Positions 27,721 to 36,272 of a stretch of DNA of 64,000 nucleotides are shown in pieces. Each line of letters starts with the position of its first letter. The stretch's first letter is position 1. A program made the position numbers and the translations under genes. The DNA comes from Pseudomonas viridiflava (lineage in GTDB: Bacteria > Pseudomonadota > Gammaproteobacteria > Pseudomonadales > Pseudomonadaceae), in assembly GCF_900582195.1 (NCBI RefSeq), contig NZ_UTHA01000221.1, forward strand, positions 62,001 to 126,000, written 5' to 3'. The notes below the pieces were generated by a model, which made no database searches, was not told where the DNA came from, and was given only the letters and a program-made list of their open reading frames with translations.

Positions 27721-27744
27721 TGTGGGAGCAAGCTCGCTCCCACA
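27721..27744. repeat. single REP palindrome after cheV
   Basis: TGTGGGAGC and GCTCCCACA form a nine-base stem around AAGCTC. It is the singlet form of the same repeat found as pairs elsewhere in the window and could stabilise or terminate the cheV message. Confidence 0.75.
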
Positions 27745-27824
27745 AGGTTTGCAGCGCACAAACTCCTTTGATTCGCGGATAAAGCTCGTATAGGGTGGCG
27801 TTTTTATTCTCCAGGGAGCTGGTC

Positions 27825-28631
27825 ATGTTGCGTCTGAGTGCGCTTTATCGTTACCCGTTGAAATCTGGCAAGGTCGATGTTCTACACAGCGTTGGTCTCG
27901 ACAAGCTGGGGCTTGATGGCGACCGACGCTGGATGCTCGTGGATGAAACCAGTGGGCGTTTCCTGACCCAGCGCGCCGAAGCGAAGATGAGTCAATTGTC
28001 AGCACTGTGGAATGCGCAGGGCGGTCTGACCCTGAGCGCACCTGAACAGTCCCCCATCGACATCGCCTTGCCGGACAATGATGCAGAACTGCGCGGTGTG
28101 ACGATCTGGCGCGACACCTTGCGCGTGCCGGATGCCGGTGATGAGGCCGCGCGCTGGGTCAGCGATTTCATCGGCAAACCGACCCGTCTGGTGCAGGTGC
28201 CGCTGGATCGTGCCCGCATGACGCAGGCAGGTTTCGGCAAGGATGACGACCAGGTCGCATTCGCCGACGGATTTCCCCTGCTGTTGATCGGCGAGGCGTC
28301 CCTGCAGGATCTCTCGCACAAGGTCGGTCGTCCGCTGGAAATGTTGCGTTTTCGGCCGAATCTGGTGATCGAAGGCAGTGAGGCGTATGCCGAAGATGGC
28401 TGGAAGCGCATTCGCATTGGCGATGTCGAGTTCCGTGTGGTCAAGCCGTGTTCGCGCTGCATCCTGACCACGATTGATCCGCAAACCGGTGAGCGCAGTG
28501 CCGATCGCGAGCCGCTGGCAACCTTGCAGAAATATCGTGCTCAAGCCGATGGCGCGATGTTTGGCCAGAACCTGGTGAATGACAGCAACGGTCGACTCGA
28601 AGTCGGCATGTCGGTGGAGATTCTCGAGTAG
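27825..28631 (+). CDS. MOSC-domain protein (YcbX-like)
   Basis: A 268-residue protein with an N-terminal MOSC beta-barrel domain (LRLSALYRYPLKSGK) and a C-terminal MOSC domain with the conserved cysteine block RVVKPCSRCILTTIDP. Family members bind molybdenum cofactor and reduce N-hydroxylated compounds. It lacks the C-terminal 2Fe-2S ferredoxin domain of E. coli YcbX, so an external electron donor would be needed. The start at 27825 follows CCAGGGAGC. The mobA-moaB-moeA genes are 6 kb away. Confidence 0.87.
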   Translation: MLRLSALYRYPLKSGKVDVLHSVGLDKLGLDGDRRWMLVDETSGRFLTQRAEAKMSQLSALWNAQGGLTLSAPEQSPIDIALPDNDAELRGVTIWRDTLRVPDAGDEAARWVSDFIGKPTRLVQVPLDRARMTQAGFGKDDDQVAFADGFPLLLIGEASLQDLSHKVGRPLEMLRFRPNLVIEGSEAYAEDGWKRIRIGDVEFRVVKPCSRCILTTIDPQTGERSADREPLATLQKYRAQADGAMFGQNLVNDSNGRLEVGMSVEILE

Positions 28632-28645
28632 TGCGCCACTGAAAC

Positions 28646-28681
28646 GAAAAATGCCCGTGTTCTTGGACACGGGCATTTTTT
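28646..28681. terminator. bidirectional rho-independent terminator
   Basis: AAAAATGCCCGTGT and ACACGGGCATTTTTT form a long stem with a short loop and U-tracts in both directions. It separates the convergent MOSC gene and ppnP. Confidence 0.92.
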
Positions 28682-28704
28682 GTGGGTGCAGTGAAACTGC
28701 GGTT

Positions 28705-28989
28705 TTAGCCGCGGTATTCGCACAGGTAAGCGGTGTCGACCGCAACCTTCAGCTGGAACTTGCTGTTGGCCGGGACGTTGAACTGGCTGCCAGCGGCGAA
28801 GGTTTCCCAGTCGCTGCTGTCTGGCAGTTTGACCGTCAGTGCGCCAGACACCACGTGCATGATTTCACGTTGAGCGGTGCCGAATTCGTATTCGCCCGGG
28901 GCCATGACGCCAATGGTCGCCGGACCTTCAGCGGTGCCAAAGGCGATCGACTTGACGGTGCCGTCGAAGTACTCGTTGACTTTAAACAT
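28705..28989 (-). CDS. ppnP: pyrimidine/purine nucleoside phosphorylase PpnP
   Basis: A 94-residue cupin enzyme that cleaves nucleosides with phosphate. The length equals the E. coli enzyme (YaiE), and family motifs [37 protein letters not shown] and AYLCEY align along its whole length. The start is the ATG at 28989; an extension to 29037 has no family counterpart. Confidence 0.93.
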   Translation of the reverse strand: MFKVNEYFDGTVKSIAFGTAEGPATIGVMAPGEYEFGTAQREIMHVVSGALTVKLPDSSDWETFAAGSQFNVPANSKFQLKVAVDTAYLCEYRG

Positions 28990-29094
28990 GGGCGATTCCT
29001 CGAAAAGGGCTAAAAATTGGAGGCGGCCAGTATGCACAAGGCGTTTGGCGCCGTCACCTGCCCGGCGTCTGTCCGCTGAGTTCTCGAACTGACC

Positions 29095-29637
29095 CTAGAG
29101 TGGCAATATCAGGGGCAACAGCCGCGCGGTGTTGCGCGCATCCTCCAGTGCCCGGTGCTGCTGACCGCTGAACTGCATGCCGGCCAGTTGCAGTGCACCG
29201 TTGAGGCCCAGCGGCCGCTCCAGGCGTCGAGCCTTGGCAAAGCGTTGTTTGAGGTTCATGTGCGGCACCCGGCTCAAGCCGCTGTCGATTTGCAGGCGCT
29301 GCCATTCCTGAAGCAATTGCTTGCGGTCGTAATCGCCCCAACTGGCCCAGCCTTCGAGGCGCGTCTGATGTTGCGCAAGCCAGCGTTCGAACGCCGGCCA
29401 GACTTCATTCAACGGCTGCGCCGAGTCGATATTTACTTGGGTGATGTGCGTCAGTTCACGACAAAATGGCGTCAACAACGGCCGTCGCGTTGGTTTGACG
29501 AAGCGCTGGAAGTGATCCTGCTCACGCCCGGCGCGATCGACCAGTGTGGCGCCGATCTCGATAATTTCCATTTCGGTGACCGGCCAGCCACCCTCATCGG
29601 TGGTGGCTTCCAGATCTATGACCAGCCAGTGGGGCAT
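29095..29637 (-). CDS. DEDDh-type 3'-5' exonuclease
   Basis: A 180-residue RNase T/DnaQ-fold exonuclease. The acidic residues are visible: Asp8 and Glu10 in VIDLEATTDEGG, the Asp of WGDYDRKQL, then His and Asp in QHRALEDARNTARL. The family includes KapD- and ERI-1-like exonucleases acting on single-stranded nucleic acid. It sits 70 bases downstream of atuF on the same strand but is unlikely to belong to terpene catabolism. Confidence 0.87.
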   Translation of the reverse strand: MPHWLVIDLEATTDEGGWPVTEMEIIEIGATLVDRAGREQDHFQRFVKPTRRPLLTPFCRELTHITQVNIDSAQPLNEVWPAFERWLAQHQTRLEGWASWGDYDRKQLLQEWQRLQIDSGLSRVPHMNLKQRFAKARRLERPLGLNGALQLAGMQFSGQQHRALEDARNTARLLPLILPL

Positions 29638-29707
29638 CGCAGGGTTCCTGATTTCCGCGTTCTGATAACTCAGAGCGTAGTCAAAACCCGCATGGGTGTG
29701 TGGGCGA

Positions 29708-31669
29708 CTACTCGACCTGCAACAGAACCTGACGATTTTTTACCTGATCGCCGACCTTGACCTGCACCCGCTTGAGCACGCCGTCGATGCCGGCCTTGAG
29801 CGGGTGCTCCATTTTCATTGCCTCCAGCACCACCAGCAACTGACCTTTGCTGACCGGGCTGCCTTCACTGACGAGAACGTCGACGATGGCACCGTCCATC
29901 GGCGCTTTCAAAGTGCCGGAGCTGACGCTGGTCTGACTGTCGATCACCGCGTGAGTTCGATCCTCCAGGTGCAGACTGCCGGGATGGCTGAACAGCCAGA
30001 GGTGCCCGCTATCCAGTCGATACGCGTGACGCTGGCGCAAACCATCGATTTCCAGTGTCAGCGACTGCGTGTTCTGGTCGATGAGTGTTAGCTCGAGCGT
30101 GCGTTCGCCTATCTGCACGGTAAAGGCGCCTTGCGCTTGTGCGAGCAGTTGCACTGTCCAGTTCTGCTCATCGAGCCCGAGTCGATAATGCAGCGGCACA
30201 CTGGCGTTGTTGCGCCAGCCGGTGAGTGGCGCGCGGTGGGCAAGGGCGCTGGTTTGATAAAAAAGCACTGTTGCGATCGCCAGTTCCTCGGCATCGGGGA
30301 GGTAGCGGTGCAGACAAGGGTGTTCGCTGAAGTGCCGGGCAATGAATGCCGTACTGAATTCGCCACTGATGAACTGCGGATGTTGCAACAGGCTGACGAG
30401 CAGGCGCTGATTGCTTTGCACCCCGAGCAGCACCGTGTCTTGCACCGCGCGCAACAGTTTGCGCCGGGCCTCTTCGCGGGTGGCGCCGTGGGCGATCAGT
30501 TTGCCGAGCATCGGGTCATAGAACGGGCTGACCGGTTGCCCTTCAAGCAAGCCATGATCGATTCGTGCACCGTGCTGCAGCGCCGGCTCCCAGGCCTCTA
30601 CTCGACCGGTTTGCGGGAGGAAGTCTTGCGCGGGATCTTCGGCGTAAAGCCGCACTTCCATTGCATGCCCGTTGAGCTGAACCTGATCCTGGGTCAGTGG
30701 CAGTGGCTGACCTTCGGCAACCAATATTTGCCACGCCACCAGATCCAGCCCGGTGATCAATTCAGTCACCGGATGCTCGACTTGCAGGCGTGTATTCATC
30801 TCCAGAAAGTAGAACTGTCCCCGCGCATCGAGCAAAAACTCCACAGTGCCGGCGCCGACATAGTTCACTGCACGCCCAGCCTTCAATGCCGCTTCACCCA
30901 TGGCCTGGCGCAGTTCGGCGGTCATCACCGGGCAGGGCGCTTCCTCGATGACTTTCTGATGGCGACGCTGGACCGAACAGTCGCGCTCGCCGAGGTAGAT
31001 CAGGTTGCCGTGTTGATCGCCGAACAGCTGCACTTCGACATGCCGGGGTTCGACCAACGCTTGTTCGAGGATCAATTCGTCGCTGCCGAAACCGTTCAAG
31101 GCTTCTGAGCGCGCGGTACGCAGTTGCGCCGGCAGATCAGCGGCATCGTGCACCAGACGCATGCCGCGTCCACCGCCGCCAGCGCTGGCCTTGATCATCA
31201 ACGGATAGCCGATGCGCTCGGCTTCCCGCAACAGGGTTGCGTCGTCCTGTTCAGCGCCTTGATAGCCGGCAATGCACGGTACACCGGCTTCGAGCATGGC
31301 GATTTTCGAGCGGCGTTTGCTGCCCATCAATTCGATGGCTTCTACGCTGGGGCCGATGAAGATCAGCCCGGCCTGTTCGCAGGCGCGGGCGAACTCGGCG
31401 TTCTCCGAGAGAAACCCGTAGCCGGGGTGGACGGCGTCAGCGCCACTGCGGCGGGCGGCGTCGAGGATCGCCGGGATATTCAGGTAGGACTGCTGCACCG
31501 GTGCCGGGCCGATACGCAGGGCTTGATCGGCCATTTGAACGTGCAGGGCATCGGCGTCGGCGTCGGAGAAAACGGCGACGGTGCGGTAGCCCAAGGCTTG
31601 GGCGGTGCGCTGGATGCGGCAGGCGATTTCACCGCGGTTGGCGATCAGGATTTTGTGGATGGCGGGCAT
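29708..31669 (-). CDS. atuF: geranyl-CoA carboxylase, biotin-containing alpha subunit
   Basis: A 653-residue biotin carboxylase subunit. The N-terminal carboxylase (about 1-450) includes ANRGEIACRI, ASAGGGGRGMRLV and EMNTRLQVEHPVTE. The C-terminal carrier domain has the biotinylation motif EAMKMEH. With the beta subunit AtuC it carboxylates geranyl-CoA in citronellol/geraniol breakdown. The similar leucine-pathway LiuD is excluded by the atuA-E context. It is separated from atuE by 119 bases that contain a REPIN. Confidence 0.88.
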   Translation of the reverse strand: MPAIHKILIANRGEIACRIQRTAQALGYRTVAVFSDADADALHVQMADQALRIGPAPVQQSYLNIPAILDAARRSGADAVHPGYGFLSENAEFARACEQAGLIFIGPSVEAIELMGSKRRSKIAMLEAGVPCIAGYQGAEQDDATLLREAERIGYPLMIKASAGGGGRGMRLVHDAADLPAQLRTARSEALNGFGSDELILEQALVEPRHVEVQLFGDQHGNLIYLGERDCSVQRRHQKVIEEAPCPVMTAELRQAMGEAALKAGRAVNYVGAGTVEFLLDARGQFYFLEMNTRLQVEHPVTELITGLDLVAWQILVAEGQPLPLTQDQVQLNGHAMEVRLYAEDPAQDFLPQTGRVEAWEPALQHGARIDHGLLEGQPVSPFYDPMLGKLIAHGATREEARRKLLRAVQDTVLLGVQSNQRLLVSLLQHPQFISGEFSTAFIARHFSEHPCLHRYLPDAEELAIATVLFYQTSALAHRAPLTGWRNNASVPLHYRLGLDEQNWTVQLLAQAQGAFTVQIGERTLELTLIDQNTQSLTLEIDGLRQRHAYRLDSGHLWLFSHPGSLHLEDRTHAVIDSQTSVSSGTLKAPMDGAIVDVLVSEGSPVSKGQLLVVLEAMKMEHPLKAGIDGVLKRVQVKVGDQVKNRQVLLQVE

Positions 31670-31708
31670 GGGCTATTTCCTCGGAATTTGCGTTGCTTGT
31701 GCTGGCCT

Positions 31709-31785
31709 CTTCGCGAGCAAGCTCGCTCCCACAGGGGATTTTTGAGCGATACAGATCCAATGTGGGAGCGAGCGTGCTCGCGAAG
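31709..31785. repeat. REPIN inside the atu operon
   Basis: Two inverted REP arms, TTCGCGAGCAAGCTCGCTCC plus CACA (to 31733) and TGTGGGAGCGAGCGTGCTCG plus CGAAG (31761-31785), flank a 27-base spacer. It lies between atuE and atuF, only three bases after the atuE stop. The folded RNA could protect the upstream atuA-E message from 3' decay and lower atuF expression. Confidence 0.85.
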
Positions 31786-31788
31786 CTT

Positions 31789-32586
31789 TTAGCTGGCCCA
31801 CCGCGGTTTACGCTTTTGCACGAAAGCCATGGTGCCCTCGATCCCTTCGTCGCCAGTCACTGCTTCGCTAAACCACTGCGCCGCCTCATTGAGCAATTCA
31901 CTCGAAGGCTGGCCGGCACTCGCCAACAACAATTTCTTGGTCATCGCATTCGCCTCCGGCGCGCAACACAGCACGTGTTGCAACACCTCATCCAAGCGCT
32001 CGGCGAGTGCTTGTGCATCCTGTTCGACAAAATGCACCAGACCCAGACGGCGCGCCTGATGCCCATCGAAACGCGCGGCGGTCAGCGCCAATCGGCGGGT
32101 TTCGGTCAGGCCGATGCGCTGCACCACAAACGGCGCAATCTGCGCTGGCAGCAAGCCGAGGCTGGTTTCCGGCAGGCCGAATTGCGCCTGATGGTCGGCA
32201 ATCGCGATATCGCTGACACAGGCCAGCCCGAAACCGCCGCCAAGCACCGCGCCCTGCAGCACTGTGATCAGCACTTGCGGTGCGTGCTGTGCTTCCTCCA
32301 GCAGGGCGCCAAACGCGCGATTCAAATCGCGGTAAGCCTCGGTGCCCTGAGCGCGGGCGTTGGCCATGTCCTTGATATCGCCACCGGCACAGAAATGCCC
32401 ACCGGCACCGCTGAGCACCAATGCCCGAACTGATCGGTCATCTCGAACTGCGCTCAACACGGCGCGTAATTCGTCGACCATCTGCAGGCTCATCGCATTA
32501 CGACTGTCCGGCCGATGGAGAGTGATGTGCAGCACGCCGCCATGCAGTTCCAGCAACAGCGTCTGGCAATCCGGCAGGCTGCTCAT
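31789..32586 (-). CDS. atuE: enoyl-CoA hydratase/isohexenylglutaconyl-CoA hydratase
   Basis: Crotonase-family protein of 265 residues. The oxyanion-hole and substrate motifs are LSGAGGHFCAGGDIKDM and LQGAVLGGGFGLACVSDIAI. In the atu pathway AtuE hydrates isohexenyl-glutaconyl-CoA after carboxylation. The ATG at 32586 overlaps the stop of atuD; an open frame running on to 33276 is an out-of-frame shadow of atuD. Confidence 0.88.
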   Translation of the reverse strand: MSSLPDCQTLLLELHGGVLHITLHRPDSRNAMSLQMVDELRAVLSAVRDDRSVRALVLSGAGGHFCAGGDIKDMANARAQGTEAYRDLNRAFGALLEEAQHAPQVLITVLQGAVLGGGFGLACVSDIAIADHQAQFGLPETSLGLLPAQIAPFVVQRIGLTETRRLALTAARFDGHQARRLGLVHFVEQDAQALAERLDEVLQHVLCCAPEANAMTKKLLLASAGQPSSELLNEAAQWFSEAVTGDEGIEGTMAFVQKRKPRWAS

Positions 32587-33740
32587 TTCTTTTTCCCCGG
32601 GAGGATGCCCATCAGTTTGCAGATGATCCCCAGCATGATTTCGTCGGCGCCGCCGCCAATCGATACCAGCCGCACATCGCGATAGGCGCGGGCCACCGGG
32701 TTGTCCCACATGAAGCCCATGCCGCCCCAATATTGCAGGCAGCTGTCGCTGACTTCGCGACCGAGGCGCCCGGCCTTGAGCTTGGCCATTGACGCCAGCC
32801 GCGTAACGTCCTGGCCTTTTACATATTGCTCGGTGGCCTGATAAACCAGCGCGCGCAGGCATTCGATTTCGGTCTGCAATTCGGCGAGGCGGAAGTGAAT
32901 GACCTGATTGTCGATCAGCGCATTGCCGAAGGTCTTGCGCTCCTTGCAGTATTCGATGGTGCTGTCGACGCAATATTCCAGGCCCTTGATCATGTTCGCT
33001 GCGCCGAACAGGCGTTCTTCCTGAAATTGCAGCATCTGCATCATGAACCCGGCGCCTTCGTGGCCGACGCGGTTGCGCTGCGGCACGCGCACGTTGTCGA
33101 AAAACACCTGGGCGGTTTCCGAACTGCGCATGCCGAGTTTGTCCAGGTGCGAACTGAGGCTGATCCCCGGCGTATTCATCGGCACCATGATCAGCGACTT
33201 GTTGATGTGCGGCTTGTCGTCCGAGGTGTTGGCCAGCAAGCAGATGAAATCGGCGCTCGGCGAGTTGGTGATCCACATCTTGCTGCCGTTGATCACATAG
33301 TCGTCGCCGTCCTTGCGCGCGGTGGTTTTCAGCCCGGCAACATCGGAACCGGCGCCGACTTCGGAAACACCGATGCAGCCGACCTGCTCGCCGCTGATCG
33401 CCGGACGCAGGAACTCTTCGCGCAGTTCATCGGAGCCGAAGCGGGCGAGGGCCGGCGTGCACATGTCGGTTTGCACGCCGATCGACATCGGAATGCCGCC
33501 GCAATGGATGGTGCCGAACTCTTCGGCGGCGACAATCGAATAGCTGTAATCGAGGCCCATGCCGCCGAATTTTTCCGGTTTGGAAATGCCGAGCAAACCG
33601 AGGTCACCGGCCTTGCGGAAAATTTCGTGAATGGGAAAGCGGCCGGCCTTTTCCCATTCATCGACGTGTGGGTTGATCTCGTGCTCGACGAACTGGCGGA
33701 CGGTGCGGCGCAGGGCTTCGTGTTCCGGGGTGAAGATCAT
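32583..33740 (-). CDS. atuD: citronellyl-CoA dehydrogenase (acyl-CoA dehydrogenase family)
   Basis: A 385-residue flavoprotein that oxidises citronellyl-CoA to geranyl-CoA. Acyl-CoA dehydrogenase signatures are GCIGVSEVGAGSDVAGLKTT and YWGGMGFMWDNPVARAYRD, and the C-terminus is intact. It overlaps atuE by four bases (ATGA). Confidence 0.88.
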   Translation of the reverse strand: MIFTPEHEALRRTVRQFVEHEINPHVDEWEKAGRFPIHEIFRKAGDLGLLGISKPEKFGGMGLDYSYSIVAAEEFGTIHCGGIPMSIGVQTDMCTPALARFGSDELREEFLRPAISGEQVGCIGVSEVGAGSDVAGLKTTARKDGDDYVINGSKMWITNSPSADFICLLANTSDDKPHINKSLIMVPMNTPGISLSSHLDKLGMRSSETAQVFFDNVRVPQRNRVGHEGAGFMMQMLQFQEERLFGAANMIKGLEYCVDSTIEYCKERKTFGNALIDNQVIHFRLAELQTEIECLRALVYQATEQYVKGQDVTRLASMAKLKAGRLGREVSDSCLQYWGGMGFMWDNPVARAYRDVRLVSIGGGADEIMLGIICKLMGILPGKKK

Positions 33741-33770
33741 TGTTATTGTTCTCCGTAGAATCCGTGGCGG

Positions 33771-35387
33771 TCAGAACCGGCTGACGCCGAAGCTGTTGGG
33801 TTGCAACGTGCGAATGTCGGCTTCGTGGCATATATCGAGCAAATAACCGAGCAGGGTGCGCGTGTCACGCGGGTCAATCAGCCCGTCGTCCCACAGGTTG
33901 GCGCTGCCGTAGAGCGCGGTGGACTGGCTGTCGAGCTTCTGCGCGGTGACCTGTTCGAGCATGTCGAGCATCTTCGGGTCCGGCGTCAAACCATCCTTGA
34001 GCTGCTTGGCTTCGGTGACGATGCGCAAGACTTTGCCGGCCTGTGCACCGCCCATCACCGCCGTACGGCTGTTCGGCCAGGCGAAGATGAAGCGCGGATC
34101 GAGTCCGCGTCCGCACATCGCATAGTTGCCGGCACCGTAGGAGCCGCCGACGACTATCGTCAGTTTAGGCACCCGCGCATTGGCCACCGCTTGAATCAGT
34201 TTCGAGCCGTGTTTGATCACACCTTGCTGTTCCGATTCGGTGCCGACCATGAAACCGGTGGTGTTGTGGAAAAACAGCAGCGGGGTCTGGCTCTGGTCGC
34301 ACAACTGGATGAACTGTGCCGCTTTGCTCGCACCGTTCGGGGTAATCGGGCCGTTGTTGCCGATGAAACCGCAGGCGCGGCCCTGAATCTTCAACTGGCC
34401 GCAAACAGTTTGCTGATCAAACTCGCCCTTGAATTCGACGAAGCAGGATTCGTCGGCAATGCGCGCGATGATTTCGCGCACGTCGTAAGGTTTTTTCGGA
34501 TCATCGGGGATCAGCCCGAGCAATTCGTCGATGGGGTAAAGCGGCTCTTTGTATTGCGGCTCCGGCAGCCACGGCAGTTGCTCGTTCCACGGCAACATAC
34601 GGAGGATTTCACGCACCTGGCGCACGCCGTCGGCATCGTTTTCAGCGAGGTATTCCGCCGTCCCGGCGACCTGTGCGTGCATCTCGGCGCCACCGAGTTC
34701 TTCATCGGTGGCGACTTCGCCGGTGGCCGCTTTCAGCAGCGGCGGGCCGGCCAAAAACAGCTTGGCCTTGCCGCGTACCACTACCACGTAATCCGACAGT
34801 CCCGGCTGATAAGCGCCGCCCGCCGTGGCCGAGCCGTGCACCACCGTGATCTGCGGCAAGCCCATTGCCGACATCCGTGCCTGATTGGCAAAACTGCGCG
34901 CGCCTTCGACGAAGATCTCGGCGGCGTAGTTGAGGTTGGCGCCACCGCTCTCAGCAAGGGTGATCACCGGCAGTTTGTTTTCCTGGGCGATCTGCTGCAG
35001 ACGCAGGGATTTTTTCAGGCCGCTGGGCGAGATCGTGCCGCCCTTGATCGCGCTGTTGTTCGCCACAACCAGCGCGCGGATGCCGCAGACGTAGCCGATA
35101 CCGGCGATCAGCCCGCCACCGGCCGAGCTGCCGTCCTTGTCGTCATGCAATTTGTAGCCGGCGAGGCTGGCCAGTTCGAGAAACGGTGCGCCGGGATCGA
35201 GCAACAGGTTCAAGCGCTCACGGGGCAGCAGTTGCCCGCGCTTGTCGAACCTGGCTTTGGCTTCGGCAGCCTTGTTCAGCAGATTCTGTTCGAGTTGCTG
35301 CACTTGTTCTATGGCCGTGAGCATCGCCGCACGGTTGCGCGCGAAAGCCTCGCTGTGCGGATCGAGTCGGGACTGAATTTGCGGCAT
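33771..35387 (-). CDS. atuC: geranyl-CoA carboxylase beta subunit (carboxyltransferase)
   Basis: A 538-residue acyl-CoA carboxyltransferase subunit. Motifs include GKLTARERL-like RGQLLPRERLNLLLDPG, ESGGANLNYAAEIF, HGSATAGGAYQPGLSDYVV and GGSYGAGNYAMCGRG. It transfers CO2 from biotin on AtuF to geranyl-CoA. The start follows AAGGAGTAAGCC. It is three bases after atuB and 30 before atuD. Confidence 0.9.
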   Translation of the reverse strand: MPQIQSRLDPHSEAFARNRAAMLTAIEQVQQLEQNLLNKAAEAKARFDKRGQLLPRERLNLLLDPGAPFLELASLAGYKLHDDKDGSSAGGGLIAGIGYVCGIRALVVANNSAIKGGTISPSGLKKSLRLQQIAQENKLPVITLAESGGANLNYAAEIFVEGARSFANQARMSAMGLPQITVVHGSATAGGAYQPGLSDYVVVVRGKAKLFLAGPPLLKAATGEVATDEELGGAEMHAQVAGTAEYLAENDADGVRQVREILRMLPWNEQLPWLPEPQYKEPLYPIDELLGLIPDDPKKPYDVREIIARIADESCFVEFKGEFDQQTVCGQLKIQGRACGFIGNNGPITPNGASKAAQFIQLCDQSQTPLLFFHNTTGFMVGTESEQQGVIKHGSKLIQAVANARVPKLTIVVGGSYGAGNYAMCGRGLDPRFIFAWPNSRTAVMGGAQAGKVLRIVTEAKQLKDGLTPDPKMLDMLEQVTAQKLDSQSTALYGSANLWDDGLIDPRDTRTLLGYLLDICHEADIRTLQPNSFGVSRF

Positions 35388-35390
35388 GGC

Positions 35391-36260
35391 TTACTCCTTG
35401 TCCTTGAGCACATCTGGCAAGTACGCACGGTGAAAGCCGTTGAACGACTCGCTGTGCGTCGCCTTGTGCAACGGCCATGCACGGCTGCCGAGGCTGGCTG
35501 CGCCATCGATTTTCAAGGTGCTGCCACTGATGAATGCCGCCGCCGGGCTGAGCAGAAACACAATCGCGGCGCTGACTTCCGACTCGGTGCCAATACGCTT
35601 GAGCGGTACATGTTCACGCAGGGTTGGAATCACCGCTTTGAACGCGCCTTCATAGGTGTCCATGCCGCTGGAGGCGATCCAGCCCGGCGCCACCGCATTG
35701 ACCCGCACGCCGGCATAACCCCACTCGAACGCGGCGGTTTTGGTGAAGTTGTCCATGCCTGACCGCGCCGCGCCCGAATGGCCCATGCCGGGCATGCCGC
35801 CCCACATGTCGGCGAGCATGTTGACGATGCTGCCGCCGTGTTTGCTCATCGACTGGTTGAACACTTCCCGCGCCATCAGAAAACCGCCGACCAGATTGGT
35901 GCGCAACACGGTTTCGAAACCTTTCTGATTGATCGAGGCCAAGGGCGACGGGTACTGGCCGCCGGCATTGTTGACCAGACCATGGATCGGCCCATGCTCG
36001 GCGATCAGTTCCTTGACCAGTTGTTTCACCGCTTCTTCATCGCGGATATCGCAGGCCTTCCAGTGCGCGCGGCCACCGTCCTCGGCGATTTCGGTGGCGA
36101 CTTTTTCGAGCTTTTCCGGCTTGCGGCCGACCAGCAGCACATTGGCACCGAGCGCTGCCAGTTCATGCGCGGTGCAGCGGCCGATGCCGCTGCCGCCGCC
36201 GGTAACGATGATGGTCTGGCCGCTGAACAGATCGGCGTTGAAAATCGACGCGTAAGCCAT
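35391..36260 (-). CDS. atuB: short-chain dehydrogenase/reductase AtuB
   Basis: A 289-residue SDR enzyme. The Rossmann motif is TGGGSGIGRCTAHELAALG. The catalytic Asn is in LVNNAGGQYPS. The usual YxxxK is replaced by a region reading SGAARSGMDNFTKTAAFEWG, so Tyr is lacking, as in some enoyl-reductase-like SDRs. The ATG at 36260 is preferred (GAGG nine bases upstream); another ATG lies nine bases earlier. AtuB is an SDR of the terpene pathway with an incompletely defined step. Confidence 0.85.
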   Translation of the reverse strand: MAYASIFNADLFSGQTIIVTGGGSGIGRCTAHELAALGANVLLVGRKPEKLEKVATEIAEDGGRAHWKACDIRDEEAVKQLVKELIAEHGPIHGLVNNAGGQYPSPLASINQKGFETVLRTNLVGGFLMAREVFNQSMSKHGGSIVNMLADMWGGMPGMGHSGAARSGMDNFTKTAAFEWGYAGVRVNAVAPGWIASSGMDTYEGAFKAVIPTLREHVPLKRIGTESEVSAAIVFLLSPAAAFISGSTLKIDGAASLGSRAWPLHKATHSESFNGFHRAYLPDVLKDKE

Positions 36261-36272
36261 GCACACCATCCT

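Noticed and set aside
32587-33276. An upstream extension of the atuE frame giving a 495-residue protein
   Set aside because: The extension reads atuD out of frame. The ATG at 32586 overlaps the atuD stop and gives the normal crotonase length.
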